Shown here one piece after another: positions 33,153-45,000 of a stretch of 64,000 nt of DNA. The position numbers were made by a program, and so were the translations under genes. The notes below the pieces were generated by a model that saw nothing but the letters and a program-made list of their open reading frames with translations, did no database searches and was not told where the DNA came from. Position 1 is the first letter of the stretch; each line of letters opens with the position of its first letter. The DNA lies in assembly GCF_037126465.1 (NCBI RefSeq), contig NC_088203.1:103478668-103542667 (forward strand), written 5' to 3'. This stretch comes from Ornithodoros turicata. Taxonomy: Eukaryota; Arthropoda; Arachnida; Ixodida; Argasidae.

Positions 33153-33191
33153 CCGGAACCGGAAGAACTTCCGGCCCGGCTTGACCGGAAG
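33153..33191. promoter_or_regulatory. Cluster of ETS-like CCGGAA sites
   Basis: CCGGAA at 33153, an inverted pair CCGGAAGAACTTCCGG at 33159-33174, and ACCGGAAGC at 33184, in CpG-rich intron sequence. It may be an enhancer or internal promoter; only the motifs are seen. Confidence 0.3.
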
Positions 33192-33900
33192 CTTCGGTAT
33201 GGCCGTGCCGTAGCGGCCTTCGCGCGTCCCATTTGGGGAAGTTGCACTGGAGTAAAAAGGGTTAGAAGAACGGGAGAGGGGAGAAGAAAGGGGAGGTTCC
33301 TTTTGTCCACTTCCGGTCGTACATCCTGTTCGCCGCTGCACGTCCGGGTACTATTCGAATGCGGGGGGTTTTTGAAGGACACGTCAGAGATGAGTGGATA
33401 CGGGTTGGGTTTAAATGACAGCGGGGAATCGTCGTTCGCCATTCTCTATGTCCGTGATTACCGGTTCCTGCCCCTTTTTTTTTTTCTTCTTCTCGTTTCG
33501 TCCCCGTAATTCGATTTCTCGGGATAACGGGGAAGGACGATACACTGTGATTGTGAATGATGATGATGACTGGCTGCTCCGCTTGTGCGTCCGGTGGGAG
33601 GGCCCGTCTTCTTGTTGGCGATTATTGAAGGGACAACTATAGAGGGTACTCTTTTTCATGAGTGGAATACTCTAACAGCGTGGCGTTCCCTTAAACGCAT
33701 TCCTTGTCTGTCAGGCAGCGACCAGTCAGACATTTCTTACGAGCAGGCATATACATGCCAAGATAAGTACAATGCTCGGTATGTGCGCGCTGCAAGCTTT
33801 ACTTTGGGTCTTAACACCCAGCCTAAGATTAATTAACATTATGTTTACAACTATTTATTTATGAAAAAATGGCTAGGAAGCAAACGAGCTGGTGAAGATG

Positions 33901-33982
33901 ATGCATGATGTAAAACCCCCGAGACTATAGGAAACACGAACACCCTTCGTGTTCCCTAGTCTCGGGGTTTTACATCATGCAT
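33901..33982. repeat. Hairpin with about 33-bp arms
   Basis: ATGCATGATGTAAAACCCC and GAGACTATAGG pair with CCTAGTCTCGGGGTTTTACA and TCATGCAT around an ACGAA-CACC-TTCGT apex. Short ATTTATTTATG and TTTACAACTA segments occur on both sides. Confidence 0.75.
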
Positions 33983-34914
33983 TATTTATTTATGTTTACA
34001 ACTATGTTTATGTTTATTCAAACTACACGCATATATTCTGGGAATGCACCGTTTCACAAACAACAATAACTGGCTTCGGCACAAGTAACGTGCACGTTTC
34101 AATGCTCTCCTTTCGAATTTCCGCAATGCACGCCATTCTAGAGATAAATCCAGTTATCTAATTGAATTATAACTCTCTAAAACGCATTTTAAGGAGAGAA
34201 GAAATCGAAAAGAAGAGGATAAAAGATGAATACCGTGTCCACATTCGTGGAAGTCTGCTCCCCTCCTGACCTACCTCCACGATGATACCGATCAAACAAG
34301 CACGACCATCAGAAACAGAGGAACGTATATAACAGGGGAACAGGAGAAACCATGATCCACCATCCCTATGTAAATGTAATTACGGCCTACCGATGATGAA
34401 CGCTTAAATATTAGACCAAGCGTAGGTCCCCCCCTCCATATGTGCCTCCAGCGATAAACATAAGGTCGGTTGGCGGCATAGGACTCCACAGTAGGCCCAT
34501 GATGATATTGGCCTCCACGGAGTACGCTCCGTGTGGAGATTGAATAATTAACGAAACCAGTGGACCGAGGTCCGAGCAAACATTCGCCGCGCGTGCGGGG
34601 AACGCTGCTCTACGTGGCCAATGGGAGAAGAAAAAAAATAAGTAAGGAAAAAAAAGTAGTATTCAGCTTTGCAAAGCGGCTGATGGGTGACGCAAGGGTA
34701 TAGGACGCGTCTGTTTGCGAGACTGTGAGAACCCGTGCGTGGGAAGATTGCTTCGTTTGTCGTTAGATTAGAGAGCTGAAATCGTTAAGTCGATATAGCC
34801 GACGAAGTTTACAAAGACATACGCATGAAATGCCGTTTTTATTTTTCGGCTTGCAAGTGGCACCATTCGATCAATAAATGAATGCTAATTTTTGTATATT
34901 AGTACTGCTACCGC

Positions 34915-35168
34915 CACACTCTTAAAAATGAACTTCACCGCATAGCACGCTCCTAGCCATCCACAATCTCGAATGATATCGTTATCTGCCCTGATTTGTT
35001 GAAAACGGGAGGCGTACACCTTTTTTGTGACACTTATGCGGTTCATAATTGTCACAAAAAAAGGCGTACGACTCCCGTTTTCAACGAACCCGGGCAGATA
35101 ACGACATCATTTAAGATTATGGTTGGCTAGCAGCGTGCTATGCGGTGAAGTTCATTTTTAAGAGTGCA
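34915..35168. mobile_element. Palindromic MITE type A
   Basis: Starts CACACTCTTAAAAATGAAC, ends TTTTTAAGAGTGCA. Right arm has substitutions (CAACGAACCCGGGCAG), so the hairpin is less perfect than others. Confidence 0.88.
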
Positions 35169-36093
35169 GTACTAGTAAGGCCAGTTTGACACCATACACC
35201 CAGAGCCCTTCGTTGCGGTATTTAGCGGTGTCCCTTCTGCGAGACTGAATTGAATTTGCGGCGGAAACTTTTGCACACCAGAAGAAGAAGAAGAAGGAAG
35301 ACCCCTGGAATGGTTTGAGTATCTCTACGCGATAAACCTTAACGAATCGATTAGAAAAGTATCGCGCAACCATTCGTAATTTAGTTGAATTCAGTTCGTT
35401 GAATATATAAGGTGCCAGCGATTTAATCTAAATACTCGAAACGCCGAATAATACCATAATTCGAGCCGATTAATAGATCTGGACAGCGTCAAAGCTGGCC
35501 ATATAAGCTGGCCGGGCGCGAGTGCTACACACAAACTACTCGTCAAACGTCACGCCTTTGTAGATTCTAGGTACGCTTACTCACCTTTACACGCCCCTCT
35601 CCATATAAGCAAACTCAACGTGATGAGGAAGAAGCCGCGAAAAGAAAAAGTATGGAACAATCAGGCTCGCTTCCGCGCTCGAGGGACAGGCGACGCCATT
35701 CTATAGGCGGCGCTGCGCTTATGGTTAAGTTGAAAAGCTGCCGTCGACATAAACGGGGAATGTTACCCGCTGACGTGAACAAAAAAAGAAGGAGAAAAAC
35801 AAAACGAACATTTTAAAAAGCCGCATGGCGCCCGAAAAGTGGACGCCAGTGGGCGGTGCGATAAAGAGAGGACGTCTAACAGGTACCGATAGCGAGGAGA
35901 GTAAAGCGGAAAGGCAATTTGGCTTCGGCAGGTAAAGTTTAGTTGCAGCGTGGGTAATTGATTACCCGTGCGATGGAAGATTATGTCACATTATTAAGAA
36001 TTTGGGGTTATATACGTGACGAGATAAATATGATCACGAGCGACGGCCCGGGAAAAGACTGATTCATGGGGGTGGACATAACGTGGGACAAGG
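35169..36093. other. Islet intron, nothing recognised
   Basis: GAAGAAGAAGAAG run at 35281-35297; otherwise unremarkable. Confidence 0.3.
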
Positions 36094-36346
36094 TACACTC
36101 TTAAAAATGAACTTCACCGCATAGCACGCTCATAGCCAACCATAATCTCGAATGATATCGTTATCTGCCCTGATTTGCTGAAAGCGGGAGGCGTACGCCA
36201 TTTTTGTGACAATTATGAACAGCATAAGTGTCACAAAAAAGGCGTACGCCTTCCGTTTTGAACAAATCAGGGTAAATAGCGATATCATTCGAGATGATGG
36301 TTGGATAGGAGCGTGCTATGCGGTGAAGTTCATTTTTAAGAGTGTA
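36094..36346. mobile_element. Palindromic MITE type A, complete
   Basis: Starts TACACTCTTAAAAATGAAC, ends TTTTTAAGAGTGTA. The loop is inverted relative to the copy at 7613 (AATTATGAACAGCATAAG). Confidence 0.9.
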
Positions 36347-36734
36347 CTGCCAGTGACTACGTGGTTTAGATATAGGGTACATATAAGAGTACGTGTGGCT
36401 CGCGTCAAAGTTAATTTGAACGACGCTCCAGTCTGCGAATAGGGAAGAGAGCCACCCTTGGCAGCGCCGTTAGTTCTACTAAGCAACACCAGGAATGACG
36501 TTCAAGTTAACTCTGATACGAGCTGTACCTGTACAAGCGCGACAGATGACTCTGTTCTCGTGGAATCTGGGTTAATCTACGGCTCGGACGCTTTTTTATA
36601 CTTTGAACTTTACCTTATCAACGCCCAAACGTGACGTAACGTCTGTGTTTAGGGTTGGAGCCCGAACCATATTTTTCTTTCATATCCAGTCCGATCCAAT
36701 CCGAACCAAGTTGAACCAACCGTTCTCGGGTATG

Positions 36735-37153
36735 TACACTCTTAAAAATGAACTTTACCGCATAGCACGCTCCTAGCCAACCACCCACCATATCGAATGA
36801 TATCCTTATCTGCCCTGATTTGTTGAAAACGGGAGGCGTGGTGCCTATTTTGTAGCTATTGTGTACGTCATAACGACTACAAAATAGGCTCCTCCTCCCA
36901 TTTTCAACAAATCAGGGGCGAGAGCCGTTTGTTATTGCTTCCACCACAACGCTCCCAAATATCTCCCAGTCACGACCTCATCACTGGTTTGGATATTGAC
37001 CCAAATTTTTTTGTGACAATTATGAACAGCACAAGTGTCACAAAAAAGGCGTACGCCTCCCGTTTTCAACAAATCAGGGCAGATAACGATATCATTCGAG
37101 ATGACTGTTGGCTATGAGCGTGCTATGCGGTGAAGTTCATTTCTACGAGTGTA
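36735..37153. mobile_element. Composite palindromic MITE (types A, C and D)
   Basis: The left quarter is type A (TACACTCTTAAAAATGAAC). It is followed by a type-C stem (GCCTATTTTGTAGC / GACTACAAAATAGGC), then the type-D outer sequence (GCTTCCACCACAACGCTCCC, GACCTCATCACTGG), then an ordinary type-A right half ending ACGAGTGTA. At 419 bp it is longer than a simple copy and looks like an insertion or recombination product. Confidence 0.75.
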
Positions 37154-37764
37154 GAGAAGGGTTACACTGCGGTTGCGTTATTGTCATCGACGTCTCCGTA
37201 AATTATGATCGACTATTCAAGTCGTGTTCAACTCAAGCGTTTTACGTGCATCCGAAGCCCGATCAACATAAACAAAACTAAAAAAGAGAGAGCGAGAGAT
37301 AAGAAATAGAGCCTCTATACGAAGTTCCCCCACTGCTCTCTGCCGGAACAATAGTCACGCGATCGAGGCATTCCCCTGTTGTTTGTGTACATAACGAGAC
37401 AGAATGGAAACCTCCGTACCTGCCAGAGCGACACAGGAAAGTGTCTGCGGTCACCTCGAAACAAACCGACGGATGCCGGAACTGTGTGCGGCACACGAGA
37501 TATCTAAAAAGGCATTTAAAGGGACAGTCCGTCGGTTGGTTTTGAGAATAGGGCCGTGTTCCATTGTGAGTCACGAGCAGTATCGTATCAGGATGCAAAG
37601 TTTCATTCTACATAGACTATACTTATATTTAGTAGTTTCAGAGGGTTGCCGCTGCTTCGCGGACATTACGGACCGCTATAAACTGCGGCTATTTTATTTT
37701 AGTCAAACGCGGTGCCCCATTGCTAGGCTAATGTGCCGAGTCACTGTGTCGGGAGAAATTAACG
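37154..37764. other. Islet intron, nothing recognised
   Basis: Overlapping frames on both strands (37278-37775) without recognisable motifs. No repeat ends found. Confidence 0.3.
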
Positions 37765-38017
37765 TACACTCTTAAAAATGAACTTCACCGCATTGCACGC
37801 TCCTAGCCAACCATCATCTCGAATGATATCGTTATCTGCCCCGATTTGTTGAAAACACGGGGCGTACGCCTTTTCTGTGACAATTATGAACAGCATAAGT
37901 GTCACAGAAATGGCGTACGCCCCCCGTTTTCAACAAATCAGGGCAGATAACGATATTATTCTAGATGACGGTTGGCTAGGAACGTGCTGTGAGGTGAAGT
38001 TCATTTTTAAGAGTGTA
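37765..38017. mobile_element. Palindromic MITE type A, complete
   Basis: Starts TACACTCTTAAAAATGAAC, ends TTTTTAAGAGTGTA. It carries the CTGTGAC/GTCACAG subfamily variant in both arms. Confidence 0.9.
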
Positions 38018-39083
38018 GTAGGTAAAATACGAGAAGCATGAACGGAAGATAATGGGCATTAAAACGGCGCTACCGTTAAAGAGGCGAGAAATAGCAGTCA
38101 CTTCTTACACCGCGCGCACATACAGAGGCTTCGATACGTAACTATAACCGTTATCCACGAGAAGAAATCGGGACAAAACGCAGACGCAAGTAAGCGTCGC
38201 ACCCCCCTCCGTCCAAAAGGTGTCTGCTCAGGGTTTGCCACCTCCCAGGCCCTCCTCGACACTTGACGTCTTCTCTGGAGGAGAGAGAGATCTCTCGTCA
38301 CGTGGAATGCAGAGCCCTTCAAAACTGTCCCTTATCAAATGGGGGCTTCTGTTGGCGACGCTATATAAACTACGGTGACAGAAACGACTCTACTTTGGGC
38401 CTCGTAAGTCAAGACCGGAGGCGTCTCTGCGTCCAGACTCGCGAGGTTCCCTCGACTGACAGAGTCCAGACAACCCGTATCGCCTTACCAGCCACCCGCG
38501 CCGTTACAGCGTGTAGAAACATTGCTTGTATGCGATGCAATCGCATGCCACGACGCCATTTTGAGGGGTGGAATAGTGGCTTCAAGATTGATTAGGATCG
38601 ACTGCTGGGATAAAGACGGGGATACCGTTTTCTCTTTCTTTCGACTGGGCTACAAAAAGAAAAAAAAAGCACCGTTTCGGAGAGTTACGTCTTTCATTAA
38701 ACTCGAGATATCATAAGAGAGGCGCGTTGGTGCTATACGTGGAACACTGTCAACTGGTGTGGTGAACCAATTGGTCGCGTTTCTGATCCCAACTTTCGAC
38801 GTGTCCAAGATCTTGGACACGTCCGTCAGGTGGAGCCTAGATATGCAGATGGGAGCGACCACTCTGACGTATATGGTCATGATCAAAGATGTCCGTCGCA
38901 ATGAGGAACCTCCTATCACTACATTCATCCCATGCCGCGTTTACAATCAATGCGACGGAAGCGCATCGTATCCAGTTATCGCATCTCCTTACAGCAATCC
39001 CCTCCAGCGGATTGGCTGACATGGCCTGGTGGGAGAGGATTCGCTGCGATAAGTGGATACGGTACGCTTTTGTCACATTCATG
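38018..39083. other. Islet intron with one perfect 26-bp palindrome
   Basis: GACGTGTCCAAGA and its exact reverse complement lie back to back at 38798-38823. The rest holds AG-rich and A-rich short runs and no identified gene. Confidence 0.4.
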
Positions 39084-39336
39084 TACACTCTTAAAAATGA
39101 ACTCCACCGCATAGCACGCTTCTAGCCAACCATTATCTCGAATGATATCGTTATCTGCCCTGATTTGTTGAAAACGGGGGGCGTACGCCATTTCTGTGAC
39201 ACTTATGCTGTTCATAATTGTCACAGAAAAGGCGTACGCCCCCTGTTTTCAACAAATCAGGGCAGATAACGATATCATTCGAGATAATGGTTGGCTAGGA
39301 GCGTGCTATGCGGTGAAGTTCATTTTTAAGAGTGTA
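39084..39336. mobile_element. Palindromic MITE type A, complete
   Basis: CTGTGAC/GTCACAG subfamily, very close in sequence to the copy at 7613. Suggests recent amplification of this subfamily. Confidence 0.92.
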
Positions 39337-39346
39337 CCCGCGACTC

Positions 39347-39588
39347 TACACTGTTAAAACAGAACTTCACCGCATAGCACGCTCCTAGCCAACCATCATT
39401 CCGAATGATATCATTATGTGCATTGATTTGTTCAAAACAGGCAGGAGGCGCCTATCTGGGACAGATTATCTTGTCCCAGATAGGCGCCTCCCCCCTGTTT
39501 TGAACAAATCAGGACACAGAATGATATCATTCGGAATGATGGTTGGCTAGGAGCGTGCTATGCGGTGAAGTTCTGTTTTAACAGTGTA
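39347..39588. mobile_element. Palindromic MITE type E, complete
   Basis: Starts TACACTGTTAAAACAGAAC, ends GTTCTGTTTTAACAGTGTA. The inner stem GGAGGCGCCTATCTGGGACA pairs perfectly across loop GATTATC. It shares GCATAGCACGCTCCTAGCC with type A but has its own termini and core. Confidence 0.9.
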
Positions 39589-39589
39589 G

Positions 39590-40510
39590 AACACTTGAAA
39601 GAAGCTTCTACGGATGGAAATCGAAAGTGACAAAAAAAGAAAAATAAAAAATAAAGAAAAACGTTCGCGAGTGCACCATTTTGTGCCTTCTCGTTGGAAT
39701 TGAACGTGGAAATATCTGCATGTATAAGAAGCCGCGTAAAATGGGACCTGCCACCCACCGGTACCGCGAAGAGTCTACACGCGTGATGGGAGCCATTTGA
39801 GTGATGCTGCTGAGCTACGCGGCTGATGAGCCCATGTCGTGACGCTTCGTACCGCCCCCGTGTTTGCACAGGGACACGCTTTTCCGGAGGAACCTTCGTG
39901 GAGGCGCATTCCCTGCTCACGCACATAAGCGATCGAACTCGTTCACCTTTCCAAGGAAATATCTTCGACAGAGTACCTACTCACTGAAATGTCGAAAGAT
40001 TTCCAACTGCGTGGCACATATATGTCGTCTGTTCCGGCGGTCAAATAATATTCGTATCACTAAAAGAAAAAAAAAAGAAAAAAGAGAGAGAGAACGAAAT
40101 GCTAAAATGGGTGGTGGTACCAAAGCAGAAGTTACTCGTGTTCAGTGGCGTAACCAGAGAGGAAAAACGAAATCCTCTCCCCCGTAAGAAATTCCGTAAG
40201 AACTGAAGATCTGAGCACATCCGGGGTGGTCCATTTCAGAACGAGCACGGACGTGGAGTGCGAGAGTGGAGCCATGTTTGAAATCCAGTCGCATCGTACC
40301 CCGCACGCGTAGCTCTAACGCAACAACAAGATATATTATTGAATCCACGTACAACACAAACTCGTACAACCCTTTCAATGCCGATTATAGATAGCATGTG
40401 ACCGAAAGTACACACTCGCACTATTCTACATTTTTTGTCGTCTTCTCTCTTGCCGCGCGCAGAAACGTCACCGCAGGTGTTAAACCAGCATCTTTCTTGT
40501 CTTTTCACAG
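39590..40510. other. Islet intron before the last exon
   Basis: A-rich runs at 39630-39660 and 40060-40100. Nothing recognised. It ends at the acceptor of the C-terminal exon. Confidence 0.35.
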
Positions 40511-40678
40511 ATGCACGGGTACGACCTAGGCGAAACGCAACACTGCATCGGGGGTCCTCTAGGTCCAGGCGGGGGCTACTTGTGCCACGAAGACACCTTG
40601 ACAGCGCCTTCGAGCAACATCTCCTCCACACACATCCCGGGGACGCCCTCCGAACTCTCCAGCCCAACTAGCGAATGA
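40511..40678 (+). CDS. Islet LIM-homeobox protein, C-terminal exon
   Basis: Last coding exon: acceptor CTTTTCACAG (ending 40510), 55 codons and a TGA stop at 40676-40678, entered in phase 0 from the previous exon. It encodes a Gly/Ser/Thr-rich tail starting MHGYDLGETQHC and ending HIPGTPSELSSPTSE. The end resembles the ISL1 terminus (PDTP...SPIEA). The internal ATG at the exon start is simply the first codon and not a translation start. The less conserved middle (GGPLGPGGGYLCHEDT) is typical of divergent Islet tails. Splice phase, position after the LHX-binding exon, and the terminal motif together support it. Confidence 0.88.
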   Translation: MHGYDLGETQHCIGGPLGPGGGYLCHEDTLTAPSSNISSTHIPGTPSELSSPTSE

Positions 40679-42076
40679 CGCCAACGGAGGAGGAAGACAC
40701 GACGCTAAACGCACCGCCGCGCCATGCGGTTCTAGTCGCGGCTCATCAACGTTCCTCGACAAGAACGTTGAGGGTCTTCAAAGTGGCGGCGCTGCGAAGT
40801 CACGTGATGCGCTGCCAGCCAGTCCTGGCGCTTCGCTTTGGAACGAAGACTAACAGCTCGTGACGTCACCGGACCACTGCGAGGAGACGTCTCTGATTGG
40901 TCGAAATTGAGGAAGAGAACATCTTCGCAAGGTTTTCCCCTGTTTTACGGACCTTGCGAACTGGCATCATGCCAACTTACAGGGCAGCGCTGCTTGTTAG
41001 CCGAGAGACCTGTTGCGCAAGAATTATGTGTGTAAATCCAAAATCAATCACTTCTGTGATTCCACGTTTGTTTCTTGAGCTAAATCGATCACTAAAATCC
41101 GAGGCATTCACGAGCTCTTCATTAGTCCAAAGTCACTGCTGCAAGCGACGTTGTCAACGAAATGGCGACTCCAAGATGAACTCAAGTCACGCGCTATGCC
41201 GGCGACCAATCAGAGCGCTGCCTTCTTAAAAAAGGACTTTCAGCGCACATCCAACAGGTGCATGTTTGTGTGTGCGTGTGTATGTGACTGGCTACACATA
41301 AGGACAGGTGACCTGCCACCCTGCGTAAACTGCGTAGAAGTGCAAATCGTTGTGAAACGCGAACACTTCATTATTTAAAAGAAATATTCGCGAGAGAACA
41401 TCACCAGTTTGTGTGGACTGCTACGCGAGTGTGCATTCTCTTTTGTTTTGGACATGAAGCGGACCAATCCGAATGCGAGAGCGCGGATGACGTCGCAGAC
41501 GCGAGTGCACATCGGATTGGACAACGCGGCGCTCGCGAATCAACCGCGAAAACGAACGAAGTGTCGTACCTCGAGAAAAAGAAGAAAACATGGTCACTTT
41601 CCGTTAGGGTGACATTTGTGTACAGCGGGAGGAAGAGAAAAAAAAAATATCTGCTTATTTACAAACATTAAAGTTGGGGAAAGTACAGCAGATTTCACGT
41701 TGTATGAACGAAGCATGTTATTATGCGGACGTGCGTTGAATTTGATTTGAAATTTGCCAGCTGTGACAGTAACTTTTTAACTTTTCGACTGGAGAGTATA
41801 TATAAAAGCACAAGAACAACAAAATGCGCTGTCCCCACAAATACTTTCACCTATAATTTCTTTGTTCGTTGTCAGTCATTATCCAAACCCCGAGACCAGA
41901 AGAAAGAATGTATCAACCTTTGAGTGCTCGCCTTGCGCATGTTTTTTTTTTTTTTTCTTTCCCTAGATTCTGCCGTTTATTTTTATTTCTTCACGAAACT
42001 ATATCACCAGCTCGACTGCATGTGGCAAGTGTTCAGAGACTGCTCCACAACGGAGAATGATAAGAAAATGAATAAA
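40679..42076 (+). other. Probable 3' UTR of the Islet gene with candidate poly(A) signals
   Basis: Sequence directly after the stop codon with no convincing coding frame. Candidate polyadenylation signals are ATTAAA at 41667-41672 and AATAAA at 42071-42076; further AATAAA hexamers lie near 42396 and 42910. The true end cannot be fixed from sequence alone. A TGACGTCA element overlaps 40860-40867. Confidence 0.4.
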
Positions 42077-45000
42077 ATCCAGTAGGAAATTCCACGAGTG
42101 CAGAACTTATATTTTACTTTTCGATAACTTCTGTATACATCTTCGTAGTATCTTTTTTTTTTTTAAATTGGCTCACGCTTCGGCCTATGTACTGGCGTCA
42201 ACATGTCCGCAGCATAACCGAACTAGTCGCTCGCTATCCTTTCCGTTTTCGAAATGGCTCCAAATAACTGTGTGTCTCACTGTACAGATGACGGGACCTG
42301 TTCTGTTGCCGCCATTTAATGTGCCATAATTCGCTGTGACGCGCCACTGTTGTCATCGGAGTCTTTATTGTTCTATGAACAGTTCTCTAACGCGAAATAA
42401 AATAGGACTCGACCGTCGGTACGTGATGTACCGGCGATACATGAAATGTTTGGTGTCTGTTGTGTGATATGCTTCCAAAGGGGTTGGTTCATGTCACGCT
42501 ACCTCTTCTCTAAGACCCCCCTGTCAACGCACTCTAACCAATGCCTTCTAAACACGCTCCCTCCCTCAGTATAGTGACGGTGTCGTCTACCTCAGCCAAT
42601 CGATGCAGACGATCGCGTAGAACACGTGTGGCTAACATTGGCTTATGATGGCTCGTTCCCAAGTTTACAACAGCTGAGAGCGTGGCTGTGATTGGATTTT
42701 AATAACTACGTCGATCAGGCATTGTTCAGTACAAATGGCGCTGCTGCAGTTCAAGAAGATATACTCGGAACACGGGAGAAGGAAGACAAACAGGCGCCGT
42801 TAGAATATTCCAGAGAAACGTAGAGAGTGTGTAAAGTGGCGATACCTACGAAGGTCAACTGAAGATCACATTTATTTTTACCTTTCCCCCATTTTTCCCC
42901 CTTTTCGTCTAATAAATAACCCCCTTTTTTTTTCTTCTATCACATCACATCACATCACATCAACGGAAGATGCTTTGCATGCCGCTTTCATGCGCTTCGA
43001 GCAGATCTACCCACGAATTCCGAAACTACACTGTTGATGTTGATGTTGATGAAGAAAAATACTAAGGGGAAAATACTACACTGTAAACTTTTTCACTGCA
43101 AACCTTGCTTTCATCATGTCTTGGATATCGTAAATGCGTGCTACATGCATATATGCATCGCTACCGATCATCGACCACGTGTAAGTGTCTATACAATACT
43201 GTTCAACAATGTTGAGATTTTGAAGTAGTGAATTTTTGGGGAACAGACAACATGCGAGGAAAGACTTCTTGTGCTAAACCGAGCTCCACTATACGCAGTT
43301 AAGAAAATTACGTCAAAAAGGGCGTGCGCCATGCACATTATCACACCTTTAGATGTGTCAAAACGGTTTACAGCGTTAACAGCTGCCATTCTGCTTCTAC
43401 CAGTAAATCTCATTAGTGTTCTCTAACGTCACAAACCGCCCGCTAGAACAAAGTGACCGGACGAATGACAGCTACGGTGCAGCCCCTTGACGGGTCGTCG
43501 TTAAATAACCCTCCAGCGCAGCGGGATACCTCGCCGCAATCAAACGCAATACCGACGCCATCCCACCTCGCTACTTGACTGCGTTATTAAATCGTTTGAC
43601 GCCTTCTGTAGCGCCTACACATCACTTAAGCCCCCGTAACACTTGAGGTGGCTTCAAAGTGTGCCGCACAAAGTAGATAACGTGGCGGGAAGGAAACTTG
43701 TAAAAGCAAAAGTGACACGTACACAGCAATGGAGAAAGAGCCTACTTACGCGAGATGTTCCTTCTGGGATAGAGACGATGTCATAATTGGAAGGCGGGTC
43801 CACTTCCGTCAGCTTTCTCCATTGTTGTTTGATTTCTTTCGCAGTTTCTCACCACAAACAGCTGTCAAAATGGAGCTCGGAGAAGCATCTGAAAGTAGGC
43901 ACAGCTTGTGATCGCCAGTAGCGTCGGTACCTTTTGCGAACGATCAAGTTTTGGAAGGTAATGATGCGAGTATGTCAGGAACGCAAAGCGCATAGAAGGT
44001 TACCCGTAAACAATGACTAAACTGTGGTCAGAGAAACGAAAAAGAAAAATTGACGCCGGTGACATTCTGCATCCTTTATACGCGTATCGAGGAAGCCAAG
44101 GTCAGGAGAAACGGTGAAAGCAGTCACGTACAAGGTACCGTTGGGAAAGGAGTCAAAATACGGTACTAAATACTTAAGGCAGATGATAACTAAGACACAC
44201 TGCAAATGCTGGGAAATGAAAGTACTTCAAAAATAATGAACAGGCATTTAAAGTTGTTGAGCCTAACATAAATTACTGTTTCGTTTTAAGCCTACCTAGG
44301 AGGACATATCGGCACGTGGTAATAATTGCGTCCCAGAATGTCCAGACTGTCGGCCCTGTTTTGTTTATTTGAAAAATAGTCATCTTGTGCAAACGTCGCA
44401 TACACTGGACCGATGAACTATTATCCTTCTTGGTAGTGCTTTAAAACAGTTACTGCATTGAATAGAAATACGGACAACAGAGTACTCGAAATAGGGTACA
44501 AATAACCTTCGGAAGTATCGAGTATCGAGATACAAACAAAATTTAAAATATAGTATCTTCAGTACAGTACACAAGGTACGTAACAGTCTGAGTGAAAGAC
44601 AGTCGGTCCCGCTTTGATGCTTGTCTTATCCGCCGGACCCTGCTACTCCAGCAGGAATTTAGCCAGAAGAAGGAACCTCATTGAAATAGTAAGGAAACAA
44701 CAGCGCTAGTGTTAAAGTGATGAATCGTTTTGTTACGTTGCCAGACAATTTGCTTCAGACGGGCAAAATTAGCTAGACGTGCTAACATCTCCCCATTCTT
44801 CGCCGTAATCTAACACGTGGACAGACTACTGTGGCGACCACCCCAAATTATTATTACTTTCACCCTCACCGTTATTATTTCCGTATCATCGAATAATAGA
44901 AGCTGGTGTCATAATGACCTAATAGTATGCATAAAACATCGGTTGGCTTTTCTCGTGATACATCAAGTCAGCATTTACCATTTAATGGATCACACGTTCA

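Larger units (their letters stand above)
32928..34914. other. Islet intron with a CpG-rich patch and one hairpin
   Basis: 33010-33350 is CpG-rich with ETS-like motifs (listed separately). A hairpin spans 33901-33982. ORFs on both strands over the patch (33066-33509 plus, 33098-33442 minus) look like products of base composition. Confidence 0.35.

Noticed and set aside
33066..33509. 147-codon plus ORF and overlapping 114-codon minus ORF
   Set aside because: Both frames are open over the same CpG-rich block, which points to base composition; neither has a domain.
40511..40513. ATG as a translation start of a separate small protein
   Set aside because: It is the first codon of a phase-0 internal exon directly after a CAG acceptor and continues the Islet frame.
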